Notes under the pieces: model-generated
Databases searched by the model: none
What the model was told of the DNA's origin: nothing
Seen by the model: the letters and a program-made list of their open reading frames with translations, nothing else
Made by a program: the position numbers and the translations under genes
Origin: Candidatus Dojkabacteria bacterium UBA3081
GTDB lineage: Bacteria; Patescibacteriota; Dojkabacteria; SC72
DNA length: 7,380 nt
Direction of reading: 5' to 3'
NCBI GenBank assembly: GCA_002366615.1
Contig: DFBL01000041.1
Span: 1 to 7,380 of the forward strand
Part shown: in pieces, positions 1 through 5,945 of the stretch
Numbering within the stretch: the first letter of the stretch is position 1
Layout of the letters: each line of letters starts with the position of its first letter

Positions 1-1104
1 GTTAAAGTAACAATATTTGTAGAAGCTAAAGGGGTAGAGATTGAACAAGTATTAACGGGGGATACTGATATTGAAGAGGTTGATTTTGAGAATTCTTTAA
101 TTCCAATTAAAAAGGAAAGTGCAAGTCAGAGCCTTTCTGATGATGTTACAGCAACAGGAAAAGCTTTTAAGGGAGAAAAAGCTGCTGGGGAAGTAAATGT
201 CGCTTACAATATTGGAGAGGAGTGTTCAGAAATAGAAGAAGAGAAAATAAAACTCAGTCTTTCTGCAGGACACATTATGTCTACTTCGGGTTTAAACTTT
301 AAATTGGTAACTGGGGCTGAGATTATTTGTAATACGATAACTCCTGTTAATTTAGAAGCTGTCGCTATCGGAGAAGAATACAATGTAGCAAGTGGTAAAT
401 CTTTCTCTATACAAGGATATTCTTCCGATGAAGTCTATGGCTTAAATGCTACTGCTTTCACAGGTGGTACAAAGGAGGAATATTCTGTTCTTTCCCAAAC
501 GGATGTAGATAATGCAGTAGAACAACTAAGTACCACTGCTATAGAAGAGGTTAAATCAGATTTAAGAGATTTAGCTAGAGGTTGGGAAATAATAGAAGAT
601 AGTATAAAGAGTGAAGTAGATAAAGATAGTATTAAAACTGATAAAAGTGTTGGGCAGGAAGCTACCACTGTTAATCTAGATCTCTCCATAAAAGGTGAAG
701 CCCTCTATTACTCAAAAGAGGGATTAATGGAAGCACTAACAGAATTGTTAAGAGAGAAAGCTAAAGAGGAAAATCTTTTTAATTCAGAAAGTGAATTGGA
801 ATTAGTTTTAGGAGATGATATAGATACAGATATTTCCATTGAAGAGATAAAGGGAGATGCTGTTAAAATTAAAATAGTTGCTTCCTCTTTAATTAAGCCT
901 GATATTGATAAAACAGAGATCCAAAATAAATTAAAGGGTATGGAGTGGGAGAAAGGAAAAGAATATATTAAAGGATTAAAGTACTCTGATAAGGCTCCTA
1001 GTATTGTATTTCAACCTATGAAGTATCCAGAATTCTTAAAGAAATTCCCTAGTAGATCAGGTAGAGTTCTAGTTAAGATTGAAAACTACAAGAAAGATGA
1101 ATAA
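1..1104 (+). CDS. Baseplate J-like domain protein, 5' end missing
   Basis: The frame is open from base 1, so the gene begins outside the window; 367 residues and the TAA stop are visible. An internal ATG at 277 lies in the middle of the conserved region and is unlikely to be the start. Visible signatures are TATGKAFKGEKAAGEV at about residues 50-65, a beta-rich stretch with LSLSAGHIMSTSGLNFKL at about 85-102, AIGEEYNV at 122-129, and FTGGTKEEYSVLSQTDV at about 153-169. From memory, this order (TGK..GEKA.G, then an IG..YN motif, then GGT...VLS..D) is that of the 'baseplate J/gp47-like' proteins found in many CPR genomes. Those usually have an N-terminal membrane helix, so the protein would be anchored and mostly extracytoplasmic. 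The C-terminal half (about 175-367) is charged, mixed alpha/beta, and ends in KKDE. Its function is unknown. It need not be phage-derived, since no phage genes are next to it. The family assignment is by motif recall only. Confidence 0.55.
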   Translation, partial: VKVTIFVEAKGVEIEQVLTGDTDIEEVDFENSLIPIKKESASQSLSDDVTATGKAFKGEKAAGEVNVAYNIGEECSEIEEEKIKLSLSAGHIMSTSGLNFKLVTGAEIICNTITPVNLEAVAIGEEYNVASGKSFSIQGYSSDEVYGLNATAFTGGTKEEYSVLSQTDVDNAVEQLSTTAIEEVKSDLRDLARGWEIIEDSIKSEVDKDSIKTDKSVGQEATTVNLDLSIKGEALYYSKEGLMEALTELLREKAKEENLFNSESELELVLGDDIDTDISIEEIKGDAVKIKIVASSLIKPDIDKTEIQNKLKGMEWEKGKEYIKGLKYSDKAPSIVFQPMKYPEFLKKFPSRSGRVLVKIENYKKDE

Positions 1105-1106
1105 TC

Positions 1107-1135
1107 TTTCAATTAACCCCATTTATTGATAAAAT
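1107..1135 (+). promoter_or_regulatory. Possible promoter of the tRNA pair
   Basis: TAAAAT at 1130-1135 is a 5/6 match to the -10 consensus. It follows a weak TTTCAA at 1107-1112 (3/6 to TTGACA) with a 17-base spacer. Transcription would start near 1142, leaving a leader of about six bases before the Arg tRNA at 1148. No terminator is evident between the upstream gene and the tRNAs, so read-through is also possible. Confidence 0.3.
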
Positions 1136-1147
1136 AGCCTGTATTTA

Positions 1148-1224
1148 GTACCCGTAGCTCAATTGGATAGAGCAATTGCCTTCTAAGCAGTAGGTTGCCG
1201 GTTCGATTCCGGCCGGGTACACCA
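1148..1224 (+). tRNA. tRNA-Arg (anticodon TCT)
   Basis: A full cloverleaf can be drawn. The acceptor stem pairs GTACCCG (1148-1154) with CGGGTAC (1214-1220). The D stem pairs GCTC (1157-1160) with GAGC (1170-1173). The anticodon stem is 1175-1179 with 1187-1191, including one G-U pair. The anticodon loop is CTTCTAA, with TCT at 1182-1184, and the T arm has GGTTCGATTCC. The discriminator is A1221 and CCA is encoded at 1222-1224. It reads AGA (and AGG by wobble), the arginine codons favoured in AT-rich genomes and frequent in the genes here. Confidence 0.95.
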
Positions 1225-1311
1225 GGAGAGGTGCCTGAGTGGTCGAAAGGACACGCTTGGAGAGCGTGCGTATGAGAAATCGTACCGTGGGTTCGAATCC
1301 CACTCTCTCCG
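1225..1311 (+). tRNA. tRNA-Ser (anticodon GGA)
   Basis: A class II tRNA with a long variable arm. The acceptor stem pairs GGAGAGG (1225-1231) with TCTCTCC (1304-1310) through a terminal G-U. The anticodon stem pairs CACGC (1252-1256) with GCGTG (1264-1268). The loop is TTGGAGA with GGA at 1259-1261, reading UCC and UCU. The variable arm lies at about 1270-1286, and the T arm has GGGTTCGAATCCC. The discriminator is G1311. No CCA is encoded (the next bases are TTTT), so the tail must be added by CCA-adding enzyme. It starts on the base directly after the CCA of the Arg tRNA, so the two are almost certainly cut from one transcript. Confidence 0.95.
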
Positions 1312-1363
1312 TTTTCATCTTTTAACCTATACTTTCTCTTTTCTCAATGATATCCTTTAAAAC

Positions 1364-1936
1364 ATGTTAGATGTAATTGGAATAATATATTTTACTCTCT
1401 CAACCCTATACCTCTTAGGAGATTTCCCTATTGGAATATATGAGTTCTTAGATTTAAGGGAAGGATATGCAATAAGTGACTATGCTACTCTTTACAATAT
1501 AAGTACATATTTCAATGTGTCTGCAATAATAACAGGTCTAATTTGTGGATTAGACTCAATTACTAATTCAATATATAAACATAGGAAAGTAGATAAACTA
1601 CTTTACAACTATCATGCTCTCTTCTCTTTTACCCTCCTGGGTATAGGTCTGTTCCCTCTAACAGGCAATATTGGGTGGTCTGTCTCTAGAGTATTTCATT
1701 GGATATTTGCTCTCTCTTTCCTCTTCCTATACCCCCTTACCAGGTTATTAATTCTTAAAGAGATTAGAAAAAGATCCTTTAAAAAGATATTCCCTATATT
1801 CCTCTTGTTAAATGGACTAGCTTTTGTAGTTATAATCTTTACAAAGTTCAAAAGTATGATCTACCCAGAATATCTCATCTGGTTATCCCTACTAACAACA
1901 ATTATCATGAGTAAAATTTCTTTAACAAAGAAATAG
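1364..1936 (+). CDS. Unidentified polytopic membrane protein, ~6 TM
   Basis: A 190-residue, very hydrophobic protein. Predicted helices are at about residues 3-21, 45-66, 84-103, 108-132, 143-162 and 166-186. Short basic loops (for example YKHRKVDK near 71-78 and KEIRKRSFKK near 132-141) would face the cytoplasm. The block GLFPLTGNIGWSVSRVFHW, a glycine-phenylalanine-proline motif followed by a helix carrying a histidine, recalls the DUF998 and Frag1/DRAM-type six-helix families. The resemblance is too weak to name one. There is no signal peptide apart from the first helix. The ATG is preceded by TATCCTTTAAAAC, without a Shine-Dalgarno sequence. TATACT at 1328-1333 could be a -10 for it, with no clear -35. 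It sits alone between the tRNAs and the convergent rpmH operon, so context gives no function. Confidence 0.75.
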   Translation: MLDVIGIIYFTLSTLYLLGDFPIGIYEFLDLREGYAISDYATLYNISTYFNVSAIITGLICGLDSITNSIYKHRKVDKLLYNYHALFSFTLLGIGLFPLTGNIGWSVSRVFHWIFALSFLFLYPLTRLLILKEIRKRSFKKIFPIFLLLNGLAFVVIIFTKFKSMIYPEYLIWLSLLTTIIMSKISLTKK

Positions 1937-2002
1937 CATGTACAAGATCCCTCTCCAAGAAGAAAGTAGGGTAAAAAGGTAGTATAAAAGGATTGTTTAG
2001 TA

Positions 2003-2515
2003 TTACTCTTCGTTTTCCTCTCCACTTTCACTATCCTCAGAAGTATCTTTGATCTCTTCTGTAGGAATTATCATAACTCTCCTTTCTCTTCCTTCTCCTG
2101 TACTCTCTGTCGTAATATCATCAAAAACCTGTAAAGCCATATGCACAACTCTTCTATCTGAAGGCGACATTGGTGAAAGCTCTATTGTTTCTCCTAATAT
2201 CCTAGCATCATCCGCTTTTTGCATTGCTAATCTTTCTATCTTTCTGTTCTTCTCTTCTTTGTATCCCCCTACATCCATAACTACTCTATAATCAGTATCC
2301 TGTGGAAGCTTCTTTCTTAAGACTAGACTAAATACATACTGAAAAGAATCAAGATGCTTACCATGATTTCCTATTAGATATCCTAAATCCTGTCCCTCAA
2401 AAGAAACATTAATATATGAAACCCCATCAACTTCCTCTACTTCTATAGAATACTCACTATCAATATTTAATAGCTTAACAAGAGTATCTAATTCTTTTTT
2501 AATAGTATCTTCCAT
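2003..2515 (-). CDS. jag: Jag/KhpB-type KH-R3H RNA-binding protein
   Basis: A 170-residue protein in the usual position directly after yidC. From the ATG at 2515, residues 1-25 match the N-terminus typical of the family's KH region. The KH domain spans about 25-85, with the GxxG loop in LGYLIGNHGKHLDSFQ (G49-NH-G52). The R3H domain follows at about 90-150, with SPSDRRVVHMAL giving the R121-xxx-H125 signature and a following GRERRVMIIP strand. A very acidic tail (about 153-170) ends the protein. The separate Jag_N domain of some Firmicutes homologues is absent. Family role: cytoplasmic RNA binding linked to cell elongation and small-RNA function, probably with a KhpA partner that is not in this window. 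The frame is open up to a GTG at 2566, which would overlap yidC by 34 bases. I prefer the ATG, 17 bases after the yidC stop, because the domain begins there. Last gene of the operon. Confidence 0.9.
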   Translation of the reverse strand: MEDTIKKELDTLVKLLNIDSEYSIEVEEVDGVSYINVSFEGQDLGYLIGNHGKHLDSFQYVFSLVLRKKLPQDTDYRVVMDVGGYKEEKNRKIERLAMQKADDARILGETIELSPMSPSDRRVVHMALQVFDDITTESTGEGRERRVMIIPTEEIKDTSEDSESGEENEE

Positions 2516-2532
2516 AGAATTATGTTTTAAAA

Positions 2533-3387
2533 TTATTTTTTCTTCTTTTTTCTTAAAAGATTCCACATATTTTGAGCTCCAGCCTTAGTCTTATCAAAAT
2601 CCAAAAGGAAATACTGTAAAACAAGAAGGAAGGATTGTATGAACCAATACCAACCTAATGCTGATGGTACAGTAATTGTAAAATATGCTGTCATTAAAGG
2701 TAGGAGGAATTTCGTTGATTTCTGCATTCCCTCTTGCATCTGTTGTGTAGGATCCTCGTCCTCTTTCTTTTTCTTTTTGTCCTTCTTTTCGGGTGTTACA
2801 ATTCCCTGCATCTTTTGTGTAAACATCCCTGTAAAATACTGCGTTATACCAACTAGAAACGAAAGTGCTATATATGGAATTGCTTGAGAAGAAAGTTTCC
2901 CAAATTCTGCAGATATATCCTTATAAGATCTAGTTAAATCCCAAAAGAGAAACTTAGTTTGAATATCAATTCCATTAGACATCTGTGTAATATCTCTAAC
3001 CCATGAATACAAACCTTCAAGATTACCCCCTGTTACAGCCCTTACAACACCTATCATTGCTGAAAGGATTATAATCTGAGGTATAAAGGTTCCAATACAA
3101 CCCAATGGATTATATCCTACCTTTTTATAGAGTTTTACCTGTTCCTCTGCTAGCTTCTCTTTGTTGTTTGCATACTTTTTCTGTAGTTTATCTAACTCTG
3201 GTTTCAAAGAAGACATTTTCTTTGTCATTCCTGTTTGCTTTTTGACAAGGGGGATCATTGCAAGTCTAACTATTGTTGCAATACCTAGTATAGCTAATCC
3301 TAAGTTATCCCCAAAAAAATGATACATAAGTATCATTAGATTGAGTAGGGGATTAAAAAATATTGTATTCCATATGTCTCCTAACAT
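2533..3387 (-). CDS. yidC: YidC/Oxa1 membrane protein insertase
   Basis: 284 residues, the short five-helix core type without the large periplasmic domain of proteobacterial YidC. After a hydrophobic N-terminus (about 8-25) comes the first core helix with the groove arginine R41 in IVRLAMIPL. A basic cytoplasmic coiled-coil hairpin follows (about 50-92, LKPELDKLQKKYANNKEKL), then GYNPLGCIGTFIPQIIIL (about 91-108). Further helices lie at about 168-190, 228-245 and 246-263; LGWYWFIQSFLLVLQYFLL (244-262) is the family's C-terminal signature. A lysine-rich cytoplasmic loop (about 200-212, KKDKKKKKEDED) and a KKKKK tail are basic and could contact the ribosome, as in Oxa1-like proteins. Function: inserts and folds inner-membrane proteins, alone or with SecYEG. 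There is no lipobox. The ATG has no clear Shine-Dalgarno sequence. It lies 52 bases after yidD and shares its transcript. Confidence 0.97.
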   Translation of the reverse strand: MLGDIWNTIFFNPLLNLMILMYHFFGDNLGLAILGIATIVRLAMIPLVKKQTGMTKKMSSLKPELDKLQKKYANNKEKLAEEQVKLYKKVGYNPLGCIGTFIPQIIILSAMIGVVRAVTGGNLEGLYSWVRDITQMSNGIDIQTKFLFWDLTRSYKDISAEFGKLSSQAIPYIALSFLVGITQYFTGMFTQKMQGIVTPEKKDKKKKKEDEDPTQQMQEGMQKSTKFLLPLMTAYFTITVPSALGWYWFIQSFLLVLQYFLLDFDKTKAGAQNMWNLLRKKKKK

Positions 3388-3439
3388 TTCTTTTTATGCT
3401 TAAGTAAATAAAATATAGAGAATTATACATTAAAGTAAA

Positions 3440-3724
3440 CTATTTTTCAGGAATGGGATCATACCTTCCTGGTTCACTCCAAGGATTACATTTTAATATT
3501 CTCTTAACTGCTAAAAAATTTCCTCTAAAAATTCCAAAACTCTCTATTACTCCATATCCATACTCAGAGCAGGTAGGAGTAAATTTACAATTTCTTAAAT
3601 TAGGTTTTAACTTACCTAGATATCCATGATCTAAAGAAAGGGTTTTTTGATATCCTTTTATTAACCAAAGTTCAATATTTTTAGGTATCTCTAGAAGCCT
3701 CTTTAAGTTGTTCCTTAACTTCAT
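3440..3724 (-). CDS. yidD: YidD membrane protein insertion efficiency factor
   Basis: The core is a clear YidD. An amphipathic N-terminus with LIKGYQKTLSLDHGYL leads into NCKFTPTCSEYGYGVIE and then AVKRILKCNPWSEPGRYDPIP. The three conserved cysteines (in NCKF, PTCS and LKCN) are present. The end is PGRYDPIP, where most homologues have GG.DPVP. Family role: a small membrane-associated factor thought to aid YidC-dependent insertion, which fits its place directly upstream of yidC. The frame carries ATGs at 3748, 3745, 3739 and 3724. I chose 3724 (94 residues), closest to the usual 70-85. All candidates overlap the 3' end of rnpA, so translation is probably coupled. None has a convincing Shine-Dalgarno sequence, and the exact start is uncertain. 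Confidence 0.92.
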   Translation of the reverse strand: MKLRNNLKRLLEIPKNIELWLIKGYQKTLSLDHGYLGKLKPNLRNCKFTPTCSEYGYGVIESFGIFRGNFLAVKRILKCNPWSEPGRYDPIPEK

Positions 3725-4001
3725 TATTAAGTTTTTCATAGTCATCACAATATTTAAACGCTACATATACTCCTTTTATTCCTTCTTCCTCATCCTTGCG
3801 AGTAATCTCCCTAAGTAATCTTGTCATCCTATGTCTTTGTACTGCATTTCCAATTTTCTTGCTTACAACAAATGCAAACTGATTAGTTCTTTCATCTTCT
3901 TTTACAACTACAAACATTCCATACTCACCTTTGTGTTTTTTACCAATATTTAAGATCTTTTTGATTTCTTTTGTTTGTAAACGGTTTTTAGGAGGAAGCA
4001 T
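3681..4001 (-). CDS. rnpA: Ribonuclease P protein component
   Basis: 106 residues, normal for the family. The N-terminus LPPKNRLQTKEIKKIL is the usual lead-in to the first helix. It is followed by the central strand FAFVVSKKIG (residues 42-51) and the signature helix NAVQRHRMTRLLRE (52-65). This carries R56-H57-R58, where the family consensus is RNR, plus R61 and R64, which contact the catalytic RNA. Role: binds the RNase P RNA and helps it recognise the 5' leader of pre-tRNA; the two tRNAs at 1148-1311 are examples of its substrates. It starts 13 bases after the rpmH stop and its 3' end overlaps yidD by at least 44 bases. The leader contains the 12-base palindrome TAGTATATACTA (4006-4017), which also covers the rpmH stop codon. 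There is no Shine-Dalgarno sequence. Confidence 0.96.
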   Translation of the reverse strand: MLPPKNRLQTKEIKKILNIGKKHKGEYGMFVVVKEDERTNQFAFVVSKKIGNAVQRHRMTRLLREITRKDEEEGIKGVYVAFKYCDDYEKLNNEVKEQLKEASRDT

Positions 4002-4014
4002 ATTTTAGTATATA

Positions 4015-4197
4015 CTATCTAGCTCTAGATTTTGGAGTTTTTCTTTTAAGTTTGTACTCTTCGCTAACAGTAAGAACTTTTCTTCCTTTTCTTCTTCTTG
4101 ATTTAAGAACTCTTTTTCCTTTGCTGTTTTTACTTCTAGACCTAAAGCCAAATTTTCTTAATCTTTTTAAATTTTTAGGCTGATATGTTCTTTTCAT
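4015..4197 (-). CDS. rpmH: 50S ribosomal protein L34
   Basis: 60 residues. MKRTYQPKNLKRLRKFGFRS is the near-invariant start of L34. RRRKGRKVLTVS (residues 34-45) is the usual ending of the 44-47-residue family. Here 15 further basic residues follow (EEYKLKRKTPKSRAR), so the protein has a C-terminal extension. Role: a structural protein of the large subunit, buried in 23S rRNA. It is the first gene of the leftward operon, as is common in bacteria, and is divergent from dnaA. The ATG is preceded by GATAAAAAGAAAAAGT, purine-rich but without a true Shine-Dalgarno sequence. The stop is TAG. Confidence 0.97.
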   Translation of the reverse strand: MKRTYQPKNLKRLRKFGFRSRSKNSKGKRVLKSRRRKGRKVLTVSEEYKLKRKTPKSRAR

Positions 4198-4226
4198 ACT
4201 TTTTCTTTTTATCTCAAAGCGAAATC

Positions 4227-4256
4227 ATTATATCTTAATATTAGTAAATAGTGCAA
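4227..4256 (-). promoter_or_regulatory. Promoter of the rpmH-rnpA-yidD-yidC-jag operon
   Basis: Read on the minus strand, a perfect TATAAT lies at 4232-4227. It is preceded by TTGCAC at 4256-4251 (first three bases match TTGACA) with an 18-base spacer. Transcription would begin near 4220, giving a leader of roughly 20 bases before the rpmH ATG. No other good -10 element was seen upstream of the operon, and the genes are separated by at most 52 bases, so this promoter probably serves all five. Confidence 0.55.
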
Positions 4257-4288
4257 ATATTCTCTTTTAAACAAGAAGTTAATTAAAT

Positions 4289-4317
4289 CTCTCTATGTAT
4301 CTATTCCAGATAGAGAG
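4289..4317. repeat. Inverted repeat CTCTCTAT / ATAGAGAG
   Basis: A perfect 8-base inverted repeat (4289-4296 with 4310-4317) separated by 13 bases, upstream of the rpmH promoter and dnaA. An alternative smaller pairing TCTAT/ATAGA (4300-4304 with 4310-4314) uses the same right arm. There is no T-run on either side, so it does not look like an intrinsic terminator. A protein site is possible. Confidence 0.4.
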
Positions 4318-4324
4318 TATTTGA

Positions 4325-4351
4325 ATTGTTAATAAGTGACCATTTAACAAT
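4325..4351. repeat. Inverted repeat ATTGTTAA / TTAACAAT
   Basis: A perfect 8-base inverted repeat (4325-4332 with 4344-4351) separated by 11 bases, about 50 bases upstream of the dnaA -10 element. The same core, ATTGTTA with its inverse TAACAAT, recurs downstream of dnaA in the 6012-6052 repeat. The dyad shape and repetition suggest a protein-binding site, but I know of no named factor for it. Confidence 0.4.
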
Positions 4352-4375
4352 ATATTCCTTAAACTTTTTACAATG

Positions 4376-4384
4376 TTATCCACA
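4376..4384 (+). promoter_or_regulatory. Perfect DnaA box TTATCCACA
   Basis: A 9/9 match to the high-affinity DnaA box. It is the only strong box in the rpmH-dnaA gap. It ends 16 bases before the dnaA -10 element, covering the place where a -35 would lie, so bound DnaA could block RNA polymerase. Negative autoregulation of dnaA through such a box is established in other bacteria; here it is inferred. Confidence 0.75.
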
Positions 4385-4400
4385 TCTTTTCTGAAATCCC

Positions 4401-4406
4401 TATAAT
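4401..4406 (+). promoter_or_regulatory. -10 element of the dnaA promoter
   Basis: A perfect TATAAT, 67 bases before the dnaA ATG. The expected -35 position (about 4378-4383) holds ATCCAC, which is part of the DnaA box and not a -35 match. The promoter may therefore be weak or activator-dependent. The predicted start of transcription is near 4413. Confidence 0.5.
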
Positions 4407-4440
4407 GGGAGTAACAGTCCCAATCGACCGTTTACTGCCC
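4407..4440 (+). promoter_or_regulatory. GC-rich imperfect hairpin in the dnaA leader
   Basis: Starting right after TATAAT, the arms pair as follows: GGG (4407-4409) with CCC (4438-4440), AGTAA (4410-4414) with TTACT (4432-4436), C4415 with G4430, and GT (4417-4418) with AC (4427-4428). There are single-base bulges at 4437 and 4431, one A-C mismatch and an 8-base loop. That makes 11 pairs in 34 bases. By my count 19 of 34 bases are G or C, far above the surrounding intergenic DNA. It could act as a DNA operator next to the promoter or, if transcription starts upstream, as an RNA element in the leader. No terminator T-run follows immediately. Confidence 0.45.
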
Positions 4441-4473
4441 TTGTTATTTTAAAATGAATGAATACTTTTGAGT

Positions 4474-5943
4474 ATGGATAAAATTGATGTTCAAAAATAC
4501 GCTTCTACTATTCCTAAACCTGAAACAGGTAATCACTCACCCCAAAAGACTGATTTTGATAATGAAGAGATATGGAAAATAGTTACTGAGAACCTAAGAC
4601 TTGTTTTAGATAGGGTAGAGTATGAGTCTTGGTTTGCAGATATATATCTGGAGAAAATTGAAAATGGGGTAGCTACTTTGTCATGTTCAAACGAATTCAA
4701 AAGAGAAACAATTATTAAAGATTACAATAAATTTTTACAAAGTTGCCTTACTAAAGCTACTGGTCAAAATTTACAAATAGATATTCTCATTAAAAAAGAA
4801 ACTAAAAAACAGAAACCTGTAGAGAGGTATAGGTTTGTTGGTAAAACTGAAACTCCTGTAGTCGATCTCTTTACTCAAATGGAAGGAGATAGAAAAAAAT
4901 ACATTGAGAGTATTCAAAAAGCTAGTTTAAATCCAAGATATACCTTTGATAGTTTTGTAATTGGTCCTAATAATAGGCTTGCAGAGGCTGTTGCTCAATC
5001 TGTAGTTTCTGATATGGATAGTGCTATAAAATCTTACAACCCTGTTTTCTATTACGGTAGTTCAGGAGTAGGAAAAACCCACCTTATGCAAGCGATAGGG
5101 AATGAGGTATTAAAACAGAATCCTAAGAGGAAGGTAATCTACGTATCTATAGAACAGTTTCTTAATGAAATGATTGAATCTATTAGATCTAAAAAGAATG
5201 AGGATTTTAGGAATAGATATAGGGATGTAGATTTATTAATAATAGATGATATACAGTTTGTTGAAGATTATCCTAAAACTCAAGAGGAGCTATTCCATAC
5301 TTTCAATACTCTTTACCAAACAAATAAACAGATAATACTTGCTTCAGATAGAGCTCCAAAGGAGATTAAAAATATAACAAATAGATTAAGAACTAGATTT
5401 GAAGGAGGTATGGTTTCTGATATTCAACCCCCAGACTATGAAACAAGATTCGCTATTCTTAAACTCCTTATGACTGAGAAGGGTTTAGATATACCTGATA
5501 TATATTTAGATTTAATTGCTAAAAATATTAAAAATAGTGTTAGAGAAATAGAGGGTGCTCTTAACAAAGTAATTACTCTAGCAAAACTTGGAGAGCTACC
5601 CTCCTATGAAGAGGTAGCTAGATTTTTACAGGTTGATATAGATAGTAAAAAGAAGAAAGCTACTCCAGAAAAGGTAGTTAAAATTGTATCTGAAACATTT
5701 AATATCCCTATTAAAGAGTTAAAAAGTCCAAAAAGGACTGCAATAGTTGCTACTGTTAGACAAGTTGCTATGTACCTTTTAAGAACGGAACTGGAGATGC
5801 CTCTTTTGGATGTAGCTGCTACTGTAGGTAGAAAAGATCATACTACAGTAATGCATGCTTGTGATGCTATAGAGGAGAAAATGGAAGATGATTGGAACTT
5901 AGCAGAAAAGGTTGAAATTTGTAGAAAAGAAATCTTTTACTAA
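4474..5943 (+). CDS. dnaA: Chromosomal replication initiator DnaA
   Basis: 489 residues from the ATG at 4474. An in-frame TGA at 4459 leaves only this ATG or a TTG at 4468, and the ATG is better. Domain I spans about 30-106 (EIWKIVTENL, ESWF). A short linker leads to AAA+ domain III. This has Walker A GSSGVGKT (195-202), Walker B LLIIDD (254-259), sensor 1 ILASD (about 288-292), the box VII arginine finger in NRLRTRFEGGM (R308) and sensor 2 VREIEGAL (R357). Domain IV carries the box-binding helix-turn-helix with GRKDHTTVMHA (about 452-462). All catalytic and DNA-contact landmarks are intact. Role: ATP-dependent binding of DnaA boxes, origin melting and helicase loading. About 28 extra residues precede domain I, and no alternative start codon lies within them. 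There is no clear Shine-Dalgarno sequence. A DnaA box sits at its promoter, and oriC follows directly. Confidence 0.98.
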   Translation: MDKIDVQKYASTIPKPETGNHSPQKTDFDNEEIWKIVTENLRLVLDRVEYESWFADIYLEKIENGVATLSCSNEFKRETIIKDYNKFLQSCLTKATGQNLQIDILIKKETKKQKPVERYRFVGKTETPVVDLFTQMEGDRKKYIESIQKASLNPRYTFDSFVIGPNNRLAEAVAQSVVSDMDSAIKSYNPVFYYGSSGVGKTHLMQAIGNEVLKQNPKRKVIYVSIEQFLNEMIESIRSKKNEDFRNRYRDVDLLIIDDIQFVEDYPKTQEELFHTFNTLYQTNKQIILASDRAPKEIKNITNRLRTRFEGGMVSDIQPPDYETRFAILKLLMTEKGLDIPDIYLDLIAKNIKNSVREIEGALNKVITLAKLGELPSYEEVARFLQVDIDSKKKKATPEKVVKIVSETFNIPIKELKSPKRTAIVATVRQVAMYLLRTELEMPLLDVAATVGRKDHTTVMHACDAIEEKMEDDWNLAEKVEICRKEIFY

Positions 5944-5945
5944 TC

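Noticed and set aside
1937..2002. Bidirectional terminator between the convergent membrane-protein gene and jag
   Set aside because: Only a CCCT/AGGG four-base pairing with a long loop was found and no adequate T-run; not enough to call a terminator.
2516..2566. GTG start giving jag 17 extra residues
   Set aside because: It would overlap the yidC 3' end by 34 bases, and the added lysine-rich residues merely re-read the poly-lysine tail of YidC in another frame. The ATG at 2515 matches the domain start.
2639..2887. Plus-strand open frame of 82 codons
   Set aside because: Antisense to yidC; its phenylalanine- and serine-rich translation mirrors the lysine-rich loop of YidC. The plus-strand frame at 2049-2291 is likewise antisense to jag, and the minus-strand frame at 435-689 is antisense to the first gene.
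4468..4473. TTG start for dnaA two codons earlier
   Set aside because: An ATG two codons later is a better start, and nothing upstream favours the TTG.
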